64,000 nt of DNA from Clostridium sp. CAG:354_28_25 (lineage in GTDB: Bacteria; Bacillota; Clostridia; TANB77; CAG-508), in the NCBI GenBank assembly GCA_001915925.1, contig MNRL01000020.1:1-64000 (forward strand). Direction: 5' to 3'. Position numbers and translations under genes: made by a program. A model generated the notes under the pieces. That model did not search any database, was not told the DNA's origin, and worked only from the letters and a program-made list of their open reading frames with translations. Every line of letters begins with the position of its first letter. Position 1 is the stretch's first letter. Shown here in pieces: positions 1 through 8,923 of the stretch.

Positions 1-115
1 GATAAAAATATAAAATTAAATAGGAATCTCGAAAATTAATCTACAAAATAGCTTCAAGATTTTACAAAAGAGAAATCCTACTAAAAATTTATGCTATCTT
101 CATATATTAAATATG

Positions 116-144
116 TTTACTTTTTCAAGTTTTTGATATATAAT
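116..144 (+). promoter_or_regulatory. promoter of leuS
   Basis: A -35 box TTTACT (116-121) and a -10 box TATAAT (139-144) are separated by 17 bases. The predicted transcript starts near 151, just ahead of the ribosome binding site at 165-170. No T-box or other leader fits between promoter and gene. Upstream of it (1-115) I see only AT-rich sequence with a weak inverted repeat (21-30 with 70-80). Confidence 0.6.
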
Positions 145-179
145 GCTTGCAAACACAAAAAAATGAAGGGATGAAGCTT

Positions 180-2672
180 ATGTACAATTTTAAAGAGGTA
201 GAGAAAAAATGGCAAGATAAATGGTATGCAGAAGGTACCTTTAATGCAAAAAATGATTATTCAAAGGAAAAATGGTATGGCTTGATAGAATTCCCATATC
301 CATCAGGACAAGGTTTGCATGTTGGTCATCCAAGAAGCTATACAGCACTTGATATTATTGCAAGAAAAAGAAGAATGCAAGGATATAATGTATTATTCCC
401 AATTGGATTTGATGCATTTGGTCTTCCAGCGGAAAACTATGCAATAAAAAATCATGTTCATCCTAAAATAACTACAGAGAAAAATATAAATCATTTTAGA
501 GAACAATTAAAATCTATAGGATTTTCTTTTGACTGGTCAAGAGAGGTAAATACAACAGATCCTAATTATTATAAATGGACACAATGGATTTTTATTCAAT
601 TATACAAACATGGATTAGCATATAAAGCAACAATGCCAATAAATTTCTGTACAGGTTGTAAGGTAGGCTTAGCAAATGAAGAAGTTGTAAACGGTGTTTG
701 CGAAAGATGTGGAAGTCCAGTAGTACAAAAAGAAAAAAGCCAATGGATGCTAAAAATTACAGAATATGCACAAAGATTAATTGATGATTTAGATGATGTT
801 AATTTCTTAGACAAAATTAAAGCACAACAAATAAATTGGATTGGTAGAAGCGAAGGAGCAGAAGTTAATTTTAAAATAAGTGGAACAGATGATAATCTTC
901 TTATTTATACAACTAGACCAGATACAATATTTGGTGCAACATATATGGTTATAGCTCCAGAACATAAACTAATAGAAAAATATAAAGATAGAATTACAAA
1001 CCTTGAAGAAGTAGAAGAATATAAGAAAAAAGCAGCATTAAAATCAGATTTTGAAAGAGCAGAACTAAACAAAGAAAAAACAGGTGTAGAAATAAAAGGA
1101 ATAAAAGCTGTAAATCCATTAACAAACGAAGAAATTCCAATTTGGATTTCTGACTATGTATTAATAACATATGGAACAGGTGCAATAATGGCAGTTCCTG
1201 CACATGATACAAGAGATTTTGAATTTGCTAAAAAGTTTAATTTACCAATTAAACCAGTAATAATAGAAAAACCAAAAGATTATGATAATAACAAAGAAAG
1301 TCTAGAGTTATTAGAAAAAGAAATAGATGCGAAATTTTCATACTGTTTTGGCGATGATGAAAAGCAAAATATGTCTGAAGCTTTTACAGATGTTAATAAT
1401 GGAATTGCAATAAATTCAGATTTCTTAAATGGTCTAGACTCTAAAGAGGCCATAAATAAAGCAATAGAATATATAGAAGAACATAAATTAGGCGAAAGAA
1501 AAGTAAATTACAAACTTCGTGATTGGGTATTTTCTAGACAACGTTATTGGGGAGAACCAATACCAATGGTATATTGCGAAAAATGTGGTTGGGTTCCAAT
1601 TCCAGAAGAAGAATTACCATTAAAATTACCAGATGTCGAAGATTATGAACCAGGAGAAAATGGAGAATCTCCACTTGCAAAACACGAAGAATGGATAAAT
1701 ACAACATGTCCACATTGTGGTGGAAAAGCAAGAAGAGAAACAGATACAATGCCACAATGGGCTGGTTCATCTTGGTATTATTTAAGATATATGGATCCTC
1801 ATAATGATAAAGCATTAGCTTCAAAAGAGGCATTAGAATACTGGTCACCAGTAGATTGGTATAATGGTGGTATGGAACATACTACACTACATTTACTATA
1901 TTCAAGATTTTGGCATAAATTCTTATATGATATTGGTGTAGTACCAACAAAAGAACCATATGCAAAACGTACATCTCATGGAATGATACTAGGAAGCAAT
2001 GGTGAAAAAATGTCTAAATCAAAAGGAAATGTAATAAATCCAGATGACATAGTAGATGAATTTGGAGCAGATGCATTTAGAGTATATGAAATGTTTATGG
2101 GACCTTTTGATCAAACTGCACCATGGTCTATGGAAAGTATTAGAGGATGTATGAAATTCTTAGATAGAGTATGGAATATGCAAGATTTCTTAGTAGATGG
2201 AGATGAATATTCAGAAAAATTCGAAAAGATGATGCATAAAGCAATAAAGAAAGTTTCATCAGATATAGAAGAAATGAAATTTAATACATCTGTTGCTACA
2301 TTTATGACAATGGTAAATGAATTTTATAAAGAAAAACAAATTAATAAAGCTGAATTTGCAACATTTTTACAATTATTAAATCCTTTTGCACCACATATGA
2401 CAGAAGAACTATATCAAAAAATAGGTGGTACAGAAGAATTAGCATATAAAGCTTGGCCAACATATGATGAGGCTAAAACTATAGAAGACGAAATAGAAAT
2501 TCCTGTACAAATAAAAGGAAAAGTAAGAGCTACAATTACTATCATGAAAGATGAAGATGAAGAAAAAGTAAAAGAAAAAGCTAAAGAAGCAGTTGCTAGT
2601 CAGCTAGAAGGTAAGAAAATTATAAAAGAAATATATGTAAAGAATAAAATTTATAATATAGTAATTGGTTAA
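180..2672 (+). CDS. leuS: leucyl-tRNA synthetase
   Basis: This is a class Ia aminoacyl-tRNA synthetase that charges tRNA-Leu in the cytoplasm. The protein is about 830 residues, normal for bacterial LeuRS. The HIGH-type motif (HVGH, about residue 47) lies near the N terminus and KMSKS lies near residue 610. Between them are the editing domain and Cys pairs (CTGC, CERCG, CEKCG, CPHCG) typical of LeuRS zinc sites. I chose ATG 180 because GAAGGG (165-170) sits 9 bases upstream; the upstream in-frame TTG at 147 precedes the predicted transcription start. Family identity is secure. Confidence 0.97.
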   Translation: MYNFKEVEKKWQDKWYAEGTFNAKNDYSKEKWYGLIEFPYPSGQGLHVGHPRSYTALDIIARKRRMQGYNVLFPIGFDAFGLPAENYAIKNHVHPKITTEKNINHFREQLKSIGFSFDWSREVNTTDPNYYKWTQWIFIQLYKHGLAYKATMPINFCTGCKVGLANEEVVNGVCERCGSPVVQKEKSQWMLKITEYAQRLIDDLDDVNFLDKIKAQQINWIGRSEGAEVNFKISGTDDNLLIYTTRPDTIFGATYMVIAPEHKLIEKYKDRITNLEEVEEYKKKAALKSDFERAELNKEKTGVEIKGIKAVNPLTNEEIPIWISDYVLITYGTGAIMAVPAHDTRDFEFAKKFNLPIKPVIIEKPKDYDNNKESLELLEKEIDAKFSYCFGDDEKQNMSEAFTDVNNGIAINSDFLNGLDSKEAINKAIEYIEEHKLGERKVNYKLRDWVFSRQRYWGEPIPMVYCEKCGWVPIPEEELPLKLPDVEDYEPGENGESPLAKHEEWINTTCPHCGGKARRETDTMPQWAGSSWYYLRYMDPHNDKALASKEALEYWSPVDWYNGGMEHTTLHLLYSRFWHKFLYDIGVVPTKEPYAKRTSHGMILGSNGEKMSKSKGNVINPDDIVDEFGADAFRVYEMFMGPFDQTAPWSMESIRGCMKFLDRVWNMQDFLVDGDEYSEKFEKMMHKAIKKVSSDIEEMKFNTSVATFMTMVNEFYKEKQINKAEFATFLQLLNPFAPHMTEELYQKIGGTEELAYKAWPTYDEAKTIEDEIEIPVQIKGKVRATITIMKDEDEEKVKEKAKEAVASQLEGKKIIKEIYVKNKIYNIVIG

Positions 2673-2678
2673 ATAAGC

Positions 2679-2777
2679 CACTGTCCAAATCTTTGATTTG
2701 GCAACAGTGAGCTATAGTTGACGAAGTCAACAGGAACATTACAGTTATGTTTTGTAACATGGCTGTAATGTTTTTTT
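2679..2777 (+). ncRNA. structured leuS 3' region ending in a terminator
   Basis: Three successive hairpins follow leuS. The first pairs CACTGTCCAAATC with GATTTGG and ACAGTG (2679-2709, two-base bulge). The second is GTTGAC-GAA-GTCAAC (2717-2731). The third (2736-2771) has a stem of about 16 pairs, ACATTACAG with CTGTAATGT plus ATGTT with AACAT, followed by seven T residues, which is a strong intrinsic terminator. The two upstream hairpins are more than a terminator needs. They may be a processed 3' UTR RNA, but I do not recognise a family. Confidence 0.6.
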
Positions 2778-2812
2778 AACAATACTGTTATAGAACTTTT
2801 GGGCTAATGTAG

Positions 2813-2818
2813 TATAAT
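2813..2818 (+). promoter_or_regulatory. -10 box for the 2853 gene
   Basis: TATAAT lies 34 bases before the start codon. The -35 element is weak (TTATAG at 2788-2793 with long spacing). Because a strong terminator ends leuS upstream, the 2853 gene needs its own promoter. Confidence 0.4.
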
Positions 2819-2852
2819 ATAATTATCTATAGGTATACCAAGGAGAATAGAT

Positions 2853-3962
2853 ATGGGGATCGAATCAAATTTAAGAAAAGAAGGAATCAAAGTTACAGAA
2901 GAACTTGATAAGATAAAAGTTAATACTATAGCAAAGAATGTTGCTCAAAAGATTGTAGCTGCATTCCCTGAACTTGACTTTAAATTAGGGGAAGTATTTA
3001 TAAAACTTTCTCAATTAAAAATGTATTATGCAGAAGTGCCAAAGGGCTTTTCAGAAGCTAATTATTTCTACAAAAATACTTCAATTTATTTTAACCAAGA
3101 AGTCCCTATAGAAAAAATCGAAAATTATGCTATTCATGAATGCATTCATTATTTACAAGAAAGAAAGGATAAAGCAGGATTTTTATTAAGGCTAGGCTTA
3201 TGCGATTTAACACAATATAAAGTTCATGGGCTAGCACTAAATGAGGCAGCAGTACAATATGCAACAGCTAAAGCAACAAAAGAACCAAAAGATAATGTGA
3301 AGTATTATGGAATTTCTTTTGATACAATTAGCCCTACTTGTTATCCATTAATATGTAATTTGATTGCGCAAATGGCATATGTAACAGGGGAGAAAGTTCT
3401 TTTTGATAGTACTTTTAATAGTAATAATAATTTTAAGGAAACGTTTATAGAAAAAACTTCTGAAGATACATTTTATACATTAGAAAAGAATTTTGATAAG
3501 ATTTTAAAGCTAGAAGAAGATTTATTAAAATTAAATAATAAGATGGAACTTTCAGATAATTTAAATTCTGGACTTAATAAAAAAAGACTTAAAATAAAGA
3601 ATAGTATTCAAAGTACATTTATGGAATCACAAAATTTAATAATTACTTCATATTTCGATACAGCTTTTGAAAGAATTACGAATTTAGAAGAGGTAGAGAA
3701 TTATAGGAGATCATTATATAATTACAAAGATTTAGTTGGATATGTTGATGGAATCGACACATTTAATGAATATTACATTAAGACTATGAATAAACTAGAA
3801 AATAAATATAACGAGCTAGAAAAAGGAATTATAGCAGAAGATGAAGATCAAGAAATAGTAGGTTTACCAGCAGAAAGAAAAAATAAATTCCAAATATTCT
3901 GGCAAACAGTAAAGAAGTTCTTATTTAAATCAGGTGAAGAGTATAAAAGAGAAGAAAACTAA
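2853..3962 (+). CDS. uncharacterised protein with a gluzincin-like HExxH motif
   Basis: I do not recognise this 369-residue protein by name. Residues 95-99 read HECIH and a Glu follows at 131 within LNEAAVQYATAKA. The spacing HExxH-about 32-Glu resembles gluzincin metallopeptidases, where the two His and the later Glu bind zinc. There is no signal peptide or membrane segment in the first 30 residues, so it should be cytoplasmic. The C-terminal half (about 190-350) is charged and probably helical. AAGGAG lies about 8 bases before ATG 2853. It stands alone between two terminators. A second, unrelated-looking HExxH protein is encoded at 6515. The zinc site is inferred from the motif only. Confidence 0.7.
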   Translation: MGIESNLRKEGIKVTEELDKIKVNTIAKNVAQKIVAAFPELDFKLGEVFIKLSQLKMYYAEVPKGFSEANYFYKNTSIYFNQEVPIEKIENYAIHECIHYLQERKDKAGFLLRLGLCDLTQYKVHGLALNEAAVQYATAKATKEPKDNVKYYGISFDTISPTCYPLICNLIAQMAYVTGEKVLFDSTFNSNNNFKETFIEKTSEDTFYTLEKNFDKILKLEEDLLKLNNKMELSDNLNSGLNKKRLKIKNSIQSTFMESQNLIITSYFDTAFERITNLEEVENYRRSLYNYKDLVGYVDGIDTFNEYYIKTMNKLENKYNELEKGIIAEDEDQEIVGLPAERKNKFQIFWQTVKKFLFKSGEEYKREEN

Positions 3963-3966
3963 CACA

Positions 3967-3996
3967 AATAGAGGAAGTGATTCCTCTATTTTTACT
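3967..3996 (+). terminator. terminator after the 2853 gene
   Basis: AATAGAGGAA pairs with TTCCTCTATT around a GTGA loop and is followed by a T-rich tail. Confidence 0.8.
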
Positions 3997-4024
3997 TTAA
4001 TTATAAAAAAATCTTATAAATCCA

Positions 4025-4053
4025 TTGACAACACCAAAAAAACATGCTATTAT
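4025..4053 (+). promoter_or_regulatory. promoter of infC-rpmI-rplT
   Basis: A perfect -35 TTGACA (4025-4030) is followed 17 bases later by TATTAT (4048-4053). Transcription should start near 4060, giving a leader of about 175 bases. Confidence 0.8.
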
Positions 4054-4059
4054 ATATAA

Positions 4060-4234
4060 GCGATTAAAGAAGAAGGTAACCACTTCCACCTTGTCTATAA
4101 AGATAGAAAGGTAAATAATTAAATATAAATATGTATATTGTAATTATTTAAGTGGGTTAACTTGCGTCTTTAAGTTAATTCATTTTTTTATTGTCTAAAT
4201 TAAATTAGACGAAAATATATGGAGGTGTTTTAGA
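4060..4234 (+). promoter_or_regulatory. infC leader with attenuator, probable L20-type leader
   Basis: A 10-pair stem GGGTTAACTT (4154-4163) with AAGTTAATTC (4172-4181), including two G-U pairs, is followed by seven T residues at 4183-4189. It is therefore an intrinsic terminator placed before infC. In low-G+C Gram-positives the infC-rpmI-rplT leader is regulated by ribosomal protein L20 through premature termination. The position and gene order match that system, but I could not align the L20-binding fold itself. Confidence 0.6.
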
Positions 4235-4744
4235 ATAAAACAGGATTTACCTATTAACGAAAAAATTAGAGCCAAAGAAGTCAATCTAATAGACGAAAAT
4301 GGTGAAAAATTAGGAGTAATGTCACTTAACGAAGCACTTAATATAGCTTCAGAGAAAAATTTGGATGTAGCGTTAGTTTCTCCAAACACAGTACCACCTG
4401 TTTGCAAAATTATGAATTATGGTAAATATAAATTTGAGCAAGCAAAGAGGGAAAAAGAAGCTAAAAAAAAGCAAAAAGTATTCGAATTAAAAGAAATTAG
4501 AGTAACACCTAATATCGAAGAACACGATTTTGGATTTAAATCTAAAAATGCAAGAAAATTTATAGAAGATGGAGCAAAAGTAAAAATAACAGTTAGATTT
4601 AGAGGAAGAGAAGTTAATAATGTTAAATTAGGAGAAGCAGTTATCAACAAATTTATAGAAGAATTAAGTGATATAGCATCTCCAGAAAAGAAACCTTTAT
4701 TAGAAGGTAGAAATATGTTTGTAATTTTATCAAAAAAAGCATAA
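4235..4744 (+). CDS. infC: translation initiation factor IF-3, AUA start
   Basis: IF-3 binds the 30S subunit and checks the start codon-initiator tRNA match. The protein begins I-K-Q-D-L-P-I-N-E-K-I-R-A-K-E and gives 169 residues, the usual length. I start it at ATA 4235: GGAGGTG (4221-4227) lies exactly 7 bases upstream and the N terminus aligns with the conserved I-S-K-D…IRA-E of Gram-positive IF-3. The first in-frame ATG (4319) would remove about 28 conserved residues. Non-AUG starts are a known infC feature, because IF-3 discriminates against them and so limits its own synthesis. AUA is less usual than AUU. First gene of the infC-rpmI-rplT operon. Confidence 0.9.
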   Translation: MKQDLPINEKIRAKEVNLIDENGEKLGVMSLNEALNIASEKNLDVALVSPNTVPPVCKIMNYGKYKFEQAKREKEAKKKQKVFELKEIRVTPNIEEHDFGFKSKNARKFIEDGAKVKITVRFRGREVNNVKLGEAVINKFIEELSDIASPEKKPLLEGRNMFVILSKKA

Positions 4745-4763
4745 ATAGAAAGGAGCAATTAAA

Positions 4764-4961
4764 ATGCCAAAATTAAAAACAAATAAAGCTGCAAGCAAAA
4801 GATATGGTTTTACAGCAAAAGGAAAAGTAAAAAGAACATCTGCAAACGCAAGACACAGATTATCTACAAAAACAAGTAGACAAAAAATGTCTAGAAAACA
4901 AAATTCTTATGCAGACAAAACATGTGTTGAAGGAATCAAAAAATTATTACCATATGGTTAA
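4764..4961 (+). CDS. rpmI: 50S ribosomal protein L35
   Basis: A 65-residue, very basic protein starting MPKLKTNKAASKR, the classic L35 signature. It is a structural component of the large subunit. AAAGGAG lies just upstream, and the gene sits 19 bases after infC and 32 bases before rplT, the standard order. Confidence 0.97.
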   Translation: MPKLKTNKAASKRYGFTAKGKVKRTSANARHRLSTKTSRQKMSRKQNSYADKTCVEGIKKLLPYG

Positions 4962-4993
4962 TAAAAAGAACGAAGAATGAGGAGGAATAGAAA

Positions 4994-5344
4994 ATGGCAA
5001 GAGTAAAAACAGCAAGAATTACTCGTAAAAAACATAAAAAAGTATTAAAACAAGCAAAAGGATATTTTGGTGCAAAAAGATACAGATTTAGAATGGCTAA
5101 ACAAGCTGTTATGAAATCTGGAATGTATGCATATATAGCTAGAAAAGATAAAAAGAGTAATTTTAGAAAATTATGGATAGCAAGAATAAATGCAGCTGCA
5201 AGAATGAATGGAATTTCTTATAGTAAATTAATAGCTGGATTAAAGAAAGCTAATGTAACAATTAACAGAAAAATGTTAGCAGATATCGCTATAACAGATC
5301 CAAAAGCATTCACAGAAATTGCTGAAATTGCAAAAAAAGCATAA
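4994..5344 (+). CDS. rplT: 50S ribosomal protein L20
   Basis: A 116-residue basic protein starting [16 protein letters not shown], diagnostic of L20. It is needed early in 50S assembly and, in Firmicutes, feeds back on the infC leader. A GAGGAGG site precedes the ATG. It is the last gene of the operon, followed by a terminator. Confidence 0.97.
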   Translation: MARVKTARITRKKHKKVLKQAKGYFGAKRYRFRMAKQAVMKSGMYAYIARKDKKSNFRKLWIARINAAARMNGISYSKLIAGLKKANVTINRKMLADIAITDPKAFTEIAEIAKKA

Positions 5345-5361
5345 TAAAATAAAATTCTAAG

Positions 5362-5390
5362 ATACTAGTTTGTGAAAACTAGTATTTTTG
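5362..5390 (+). terminator. terminator after rplT
   Basis: ATACTAGTTT (5362-5371) pairs perfectly with AAACTAGTAT (5376-5385) around GTGA, followed by T residues. Confidence 0.9.
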
Positions 5391-5436
5391 TGCATAAAAA
5401 CGCATATTATATAGTAGAAAGGGGGGGAATATTTTT

Positions 5437-5937
5437 ATGGCAGAAGAACAAAAAATCTTGTCAATCATAGATTATATAAATCAAAATAATATATGTAATA
5501 AGTATTTAAATAAATTAAAAAATATAATTGGCAGCAGCAATGTAGAAATATTATCTAGGGTTAAAGAAAAACAATCAGCACTAGACAAAATGAAAGTTAG
5601 ACATTTTGTTTCTGCAAATCAAATAAGTGATTTTGTTGGATATATGATAATTACAGATACAGTCGAAGATGTATATAAAATTAAAAATAAAATAGAAAAT
5701 GATTTAGGAAATTGTCTAGAGGAAGACTATATAAAAAATCCTAAAAATGGTTATAAGAGTATACACTTAAATTATTTAGTCGAAAAAGATATTCCTCTAG
5801 AGATACAGATAAAAACAAAGCAAATGAAAGCTGCACAAGATATTGTACATGATAAAATATATAAAAATTTTAATCTATCAGAAGAATTAAGAAGTGTGCT
5901 TAGCAATTTAGTATTTTTAAAAGTATTAAAGCAATAA
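5437..5937 (+). CDS. minimal RelA/SpoT-type alarmone synthetase-like protein
   Basis: The 166 residues form essentially one RelA/SpoT nucleotidyltransferase domain. Visible family residues are R41-x-K43 with a following Ser (ATP side), D65 in ISDFVGYM (metal-binding Asp), Y106 in NGYKSIH (guanine stacking Tyr) and E122 in LEIQIKT (catalytic Glu). There is no HD hydrolase, TGS or ACT domain. Small alarmone synthetases are usually about 200-230 residues, so this one is short, mainly at the ends. It probably makes (p)ppGpp or a related product from GTP/GDP and ATP. A toxin-type synthetase is possible, but no antitoxin-like gene is adjacent. GAAAGGGGGG precedes the ATG. Confidence 0.75.
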   Translation: MAEEQKILSIIDYINQNNICNKYLNKLKNIIGSSNVEILSRVKEKQSALDKMKVRHFVSANQISDFVGYMIITDTVEDVYKIKNKIENDLGNCLEEDYIKNPKNGYKSIHLNYLVEKDIPLEIQIKTKQMKAAQDIVHDKIYKNFNLSEELRSVLSNLVFLKVLKQ

Positions 5938-5959
5938 AGAAAAAACTTTATTGCTTTTT
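5928..5959. terminator. bidirectional terminator between the alarmone gene and spoVAE
   Basis: AAAGCAATAAAG pairs with CTTTATTGCTTT (5928-5957) and is followed by TT. It overlaps the 3' end of the plus-strand gene and faces the 3' end of spoVAE on the other strand. Confidence 0.75.
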
Positions 5960-6343
5960 CATTTTTGGTTTTGCAATTAATGAAGCTAAATAACCAAAGA
6001 ATATTGCGGCAGCAATACCACCTGCTGCATTTTTTATACCTCCAGTAAACGCACCTAAAAGACCTGCTGATTTTACTCCTTCAATAGCGCCTTTTGCTAA
6101 ATTATATCCGAATCCAGTAAGAGGAACTGTTGCTCCAGCCCCTGCAAAATCAACTAAATATTTATATAGGCCAAGCCCACCTAATATAACACCGGCAGTA
6201 ACAAATGTAACTAGTATTCTAGCAGAAGTTAACTTTGTTTTATCGATTAAAATTTGACCTATTACACATATAAGCCCACCTACGACAAAAGCCTTTAAAA
6301 GTGTAGCCCATTCAAAAACACTTGACCAATCAATATTACTCAT
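5948..6343 (-). CDS. spoVAE: stage V sporulation protein AE (SpoVAEb type)
   Basis: A 131-residue hydrophobic protein with about four membrane segments and the family-typical FVVGGLICVIGQ and VDFAGAGATVPLTGFGYNLAKG stretches. SpoVA proteins form the spore inner-membrane channel that moves calcium dipicolinate during sporulation and germination. Normally this gene directly follows spoVAD. Here it lies on the same strand as spoVAC-spoVAD but about 2.7 kb further on, separated by two plus-strand genes. A GGAGGAG site sits before the ATG, and its 5' leader contains a REP-like palindrome (6368-6398). I could not find a convincing sigma-G promoter for it. Confidence 0.9.
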   Translation of the reverse strand: MSNIDWSSVFEWATLLKAFVVGGLICVIGQILIDKTKLTSARILVTFVTAGVILGGLGLYKYLVDFAGAGATVPLTGFGYNLAKGAIEGVKSAGLLGAFTGGIKNAAGGIAAAIFFGYLASLIAKPKMKKQ

Positions 6344-6367
6344 GAAATCTCCTCCTAGGGATTTTGT

Positions 6368-6398
6368 AGGGATTTGGGGACGTTCCTAGAATCCCGAT
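6368..6398. repeat. REP-like palindrome, copy 1
   Basis: AGGGATT and AATCCCGAT arms enclose the core GGGGACGTTCC. It lies in the leader of spoVAE (minus strand) and is nearly identical, in the same orientation, to copy 2 at 8924. Confidence 0.75.
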
Positions 6399-6454
6399 TA
6401 ATCTTATACTAATATTTTGTGCATGAATTGATAATTTTATACAATTTTACAATA

Positions 6455-6483
6455 TTGAATGTAAAAAAAAGTTATGATAAAAT
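6455..6483 (+). promoter_or_regulatory. promoter of the 6515-8912 cassette
   Basis: TTGAAT (6455-6460) is followed 17 bases later by an extended -10, TGATAAAAT (6475-6483). The same TTGAA-N17-TGATAAAAT arrangement occurs before the related small gene at 51800. Confidence 0.75.
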
Positions 6484-6514
6484 TATAAAAAATTATTTTA
6501 GAGGAATGCAAAAG

Positions 6515-8485
6515 ATGATTGAAAGTGAAGTTTTTAAGAGGTATCAATTACCAATAGAAGAATTACGCCCAAAAATAATAGATACAATAGTAGAAGTTTA
6601 TGGAAAAAGGCATAGAGCTCAAATAGAAGATAGATTAAATAATTTATATATAAATTCATATGTTACAGCCGAGGATGTACAAAATGATTATAATACAAAA
6701 AATAGCCATTTTGTATCAATACTATCAGTAAAATTTTTACGAAAAATAGGAATGGAAGTTTCAAAAGAAACAGAAGATAAAGTATATGAAAGAGGAACTT
6801 TTCATTTGCAAGAGGAACATAAAGAAGTTTTAAAACAATATTTCGGAACTTCTAATTTTACTGATTATGGAAAAATTCTTTCATTTGATGATAAATTAAT
6901 AAATTCAGAAAACGACTATGCAAACAGAATGCATAAAGCTAATAGATGTGAGATTTTAAAAGCTATGGGCTTAGAAATTTCGCCAGAAAATTATGATGAA
7001 GTTATACAAACTAAGCAAGGTCAAGAATGTTTAAATAGAGTAATGGATATATATAAAGTAGCTGCTGAGTGTAAGAATGAGATTAATCAATTTAAGGAAG
7101 ATAATAAAGATTATATAGAATATTTAGAAAAAGTTAAAAAATATGAGCAAGAATTAAAATTTAAATACATGAAGGAATATGCAAAGCAAATTGTTCCTTA
7201 TTGTGATAAAGAACTTGGAACTAAAATAGAAGACGCATTAGCTAAAAACTATAATTCAGATTATAGTTTTACACAAGAAGTAGATAAAGATGGAATATAT
7301 ATTGCAAGGTATGGAGCCCCTCTAATTTTTGCTTTTTCAGAGGATGCAAAAGAAAAATTAGCTAAAGATAACTTTGAATCTATGCGAGTAAAATCAGATA
7401 GGGTAAAATATTTTAAAGCCAAAGGACTAGATTTAGGTAATAATTATGAAGATTATGAAAATAGTGAGGAAGCAAAAAAATTATTGCCTGACAAAGAGCT
7501 GGTAGAAACAGTGTATACAATAAAAAAAGAATGTGACAAAGAAATGGACATGGAGTTCTTTTTAAATACAGGAAATTACGAGGCTTGTAAAAGAAATATA
7601 TTAGCACAAGGGATAAAAATACAAGATAGCTTTTGTAAAGAATTTGTCGAAAATGGTGTAACATGTATAGTTCCAAATGTTAGACAAGATGCTAATGGAA
7701 ACTATAGTTTATTTAATATAGTTCATTTGCCACTAGTAAAAATTTTACCAGAGTATAAAGATGTGCAGATAATACACGAATTACTACATACTGTAGAATC
7801 GAGTATGAAACAAACTTCAGAAGATGAGATATATTTTAAATTTGGTTTTGATGAAGCAGTAGAACCAATATGCCATAACGAAGATGAACTTATTGTAGAC
7901 GATAGGCAAGGAAATCCAAATGAGCCAAAAAGAAGCTATGAATTTTTTTCTGAAAATTTACATCAAGAATTAGCAATTGAAGTTACCAGAAGACTACATG
8001 AAAAAGGAATATATTTGTATGGAGACCCAAAACTGGCTAGAGAAACTGGATCGACTACGTATGAGCATTATAATGTTATAACTAAAAATTTTCAAAAAGA
8101 ATATAGAGAAGAAATGATTGATGGAATGATGGCACCTACTAGAGATGGAATAACAGAAAGTGTTGGAAAAGAAAATTTTGAAAATTTAAATGCAGCTGTA
8201 AGCGAATATGCTAAATTACCATATTATAAAATGATGGATGACATTTTGGCTAAAAGAGACACAGATTTAACAAGAAAAAGGACAGAACTTGCTAATAGAG
8301 GAGCAAAAATAGTAAAAGATATGAAGGAATATGAACAAACTAGAGAAGAATATAGCATATCTGTTCAAAAAATAGGTAAAACAACAGTACATAGGTCTCT
8401 ACAAAATAAAAGAGCTGCAATGCAAGCACTTACAAATGATAAGACTAAAGTTTTGGAAGGAGAACAATCAAGAAATGAGCAATAA
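6515..8485 (+). CDS. large uncharacterised HExxH protein
   Basis: I do not recognise this 656-residue protein. Residues 421-425 read HELLH, followed by TVESS and a Glu at 447 in GFDEA, a pattern that fits a zinc gluzincin. The N-terminal 400 residues are highly charged and helical, with repeated sections of the type 'R-x-K…ILKAMGLE' (about 145-165 and 295-310) that may be an internal duplication. The C-terminal 100 residues are again charged. There is no signal peptide. I start at ATG 6515 because GAGGA (6501-6505) lies 9 bases upstream and the promoter predicts a transcript start near 6490; ATG 6506 is the alternative. It overlaps the next gene by 11 bases, so the two are probably co-translated. 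Substrate unknown. Confidence 0.7.
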   Translation: MIESEVFKRYQLPIEELRPKIIDTIVEVYGKRHRAQIEDRLNNLYINSYVTAEDVQNDYNTKNSHFVSILSVKFLRKIGMEVSKETEDKVYERGTFHLQEEHKEVLKQYFGTSNFTDYGKILSFDDKLINSENDYANRMHKANRCEILKAMGLEISPENYDEVIQTKQGQECLNRVMDIYKVAAECKNEINQFKEDNKDYIEYLEKVKKYEQELKFKYMKEYAKQIVPYCDKELGTKIEDALAKNYNSDYSFTQEVDKDGIYIARYGAPLIFAFSEDAKEKLAKDNFESMRVKSDRVKYFKAKGLDLGNNYEDYENSEEAKKLLPDKELVETVYTIKKECDKEMDMEFFLNTGNYEACKRNILAQGIKIQDSFCKEFVENGVTCIVPNVRQDANGNYSLFNIVHLPLVKILPEYKDVQIIHELLHTVESSMKQTSEDEIYFKFGFDEAVEPICHNEDELIVDDRQGNPNEPKRSYEFFSENLHQELAIEVTRRLHEKGIYLYGDPKLARETGSTTYEHYNVITKNFQKEYREEMIDGMMAPTRDGITESVGKENFENLNAAVSEYAKLPYYKMMDDILAKRDTDLTRKRTELANRGAKIVKDMKEYEQTREEYSISVQKIGKTTVHRSLQNKRAAMQALTNDKTKVLEGEQSRNEQ

Positions 8486-8912
8486 TTATTCTAAAGCATA
8501 TGTAGAAGTATTAGAAATTTTAAAATATATTCCAAGAGAAGATTTAGAAAAAGTTCCAAAAGATATAATATATACTTTGGAAAATTGTGCAGATAAAGAG
8601 TATATCTTTAAAATTAATAAAAGTGTTCCTTTTGAAGAACAGAACTTAATGGAAGAAACAAAAGATATACTTGCCAACTTTTTTAGGGATTATTGGGCAA
8701 CTGATTTTCAAAGAGAACAGATTTTGATAAAAGAAAAACAAGATGAGTATGAATTAGAAAAGAATAAGATAAAAATTAATTATGATGAATTATTTAAGAA
8801 TAAAAAGATAGAGGAAAAACCAAAAACAGAACTAACAGTAATACCAGAAAAGAAATGGTATGAGAAGTTTTTGGATTATATGAAGAAAATATTTAAATTC
8901 AAAAGGGATTGA
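8475..8912 (+). CDS. small uncharacterised charged protein, paralogue of the 51800 product
   Basis: This 145-residue protein begins MSNNYSKAYVEVLEIL, then a KVPKDI helix, a conserved LMEETKDILANFFRDYW section (about 70-90) and a Lys-rich tail ending KKIFKFKRD. The 51800 product matches it in order: YSELSAFL, KIPEDL, KKETKDMVNLL…YW, and a basic KNIFKKKS tail. It has no signal peptide. I start at ATG 8475 behind GGAAGGAG (8456-8463), overlapping the upstream HExxH gene. It may be a partner of that protein, but the second copy stands without one. Function unknown. Confidence 0.7.
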   Translation: MSNNYSKAYVEVLEILKYIPREDLEKVPKDIIYTLENCADKEYIFKINKSVPFEEQNLMEETKDILANFFRDYWATDFQREQILIKEKQDEYELEKNKIKINYDELFKNKKIEEKPKTELTVIPEKKWYEKFLDYMKKIFKFKRD

Positions 8913-8923
8913 GGGATGTTCCC

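Noticed and set aside
1..146. T-box upstream of leuS
   Set aside because: No AGGGTGGNACCGCG-type core or leader terminator is present, and the promoter lies only about 36 bases before the start codon.
1534..1848. Long opposite-strand frame inside leuS
   Set aside because: It is a low-complexity Leu/His/Ile-rich shadow of the leuS coding sequence, without a ribosome site.
2673..2735. AAGCCACTG after leuS as part of a cobalamin riboswitch
   Set aside because: The motif resembles one cobalamin box, but the required upstream core would lie inside leuS and no downstream gene is B12-related.
4319..4744. infC starting at ATG 4319
   Set aside because: It would drop conserved N-terminal residues and has no ribosome binding site.
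6344..6420. Sigma-G promoter for spoVAE
   Set aside because: No pair of boxes with acceptable sequence and spacing was found in the short leader.
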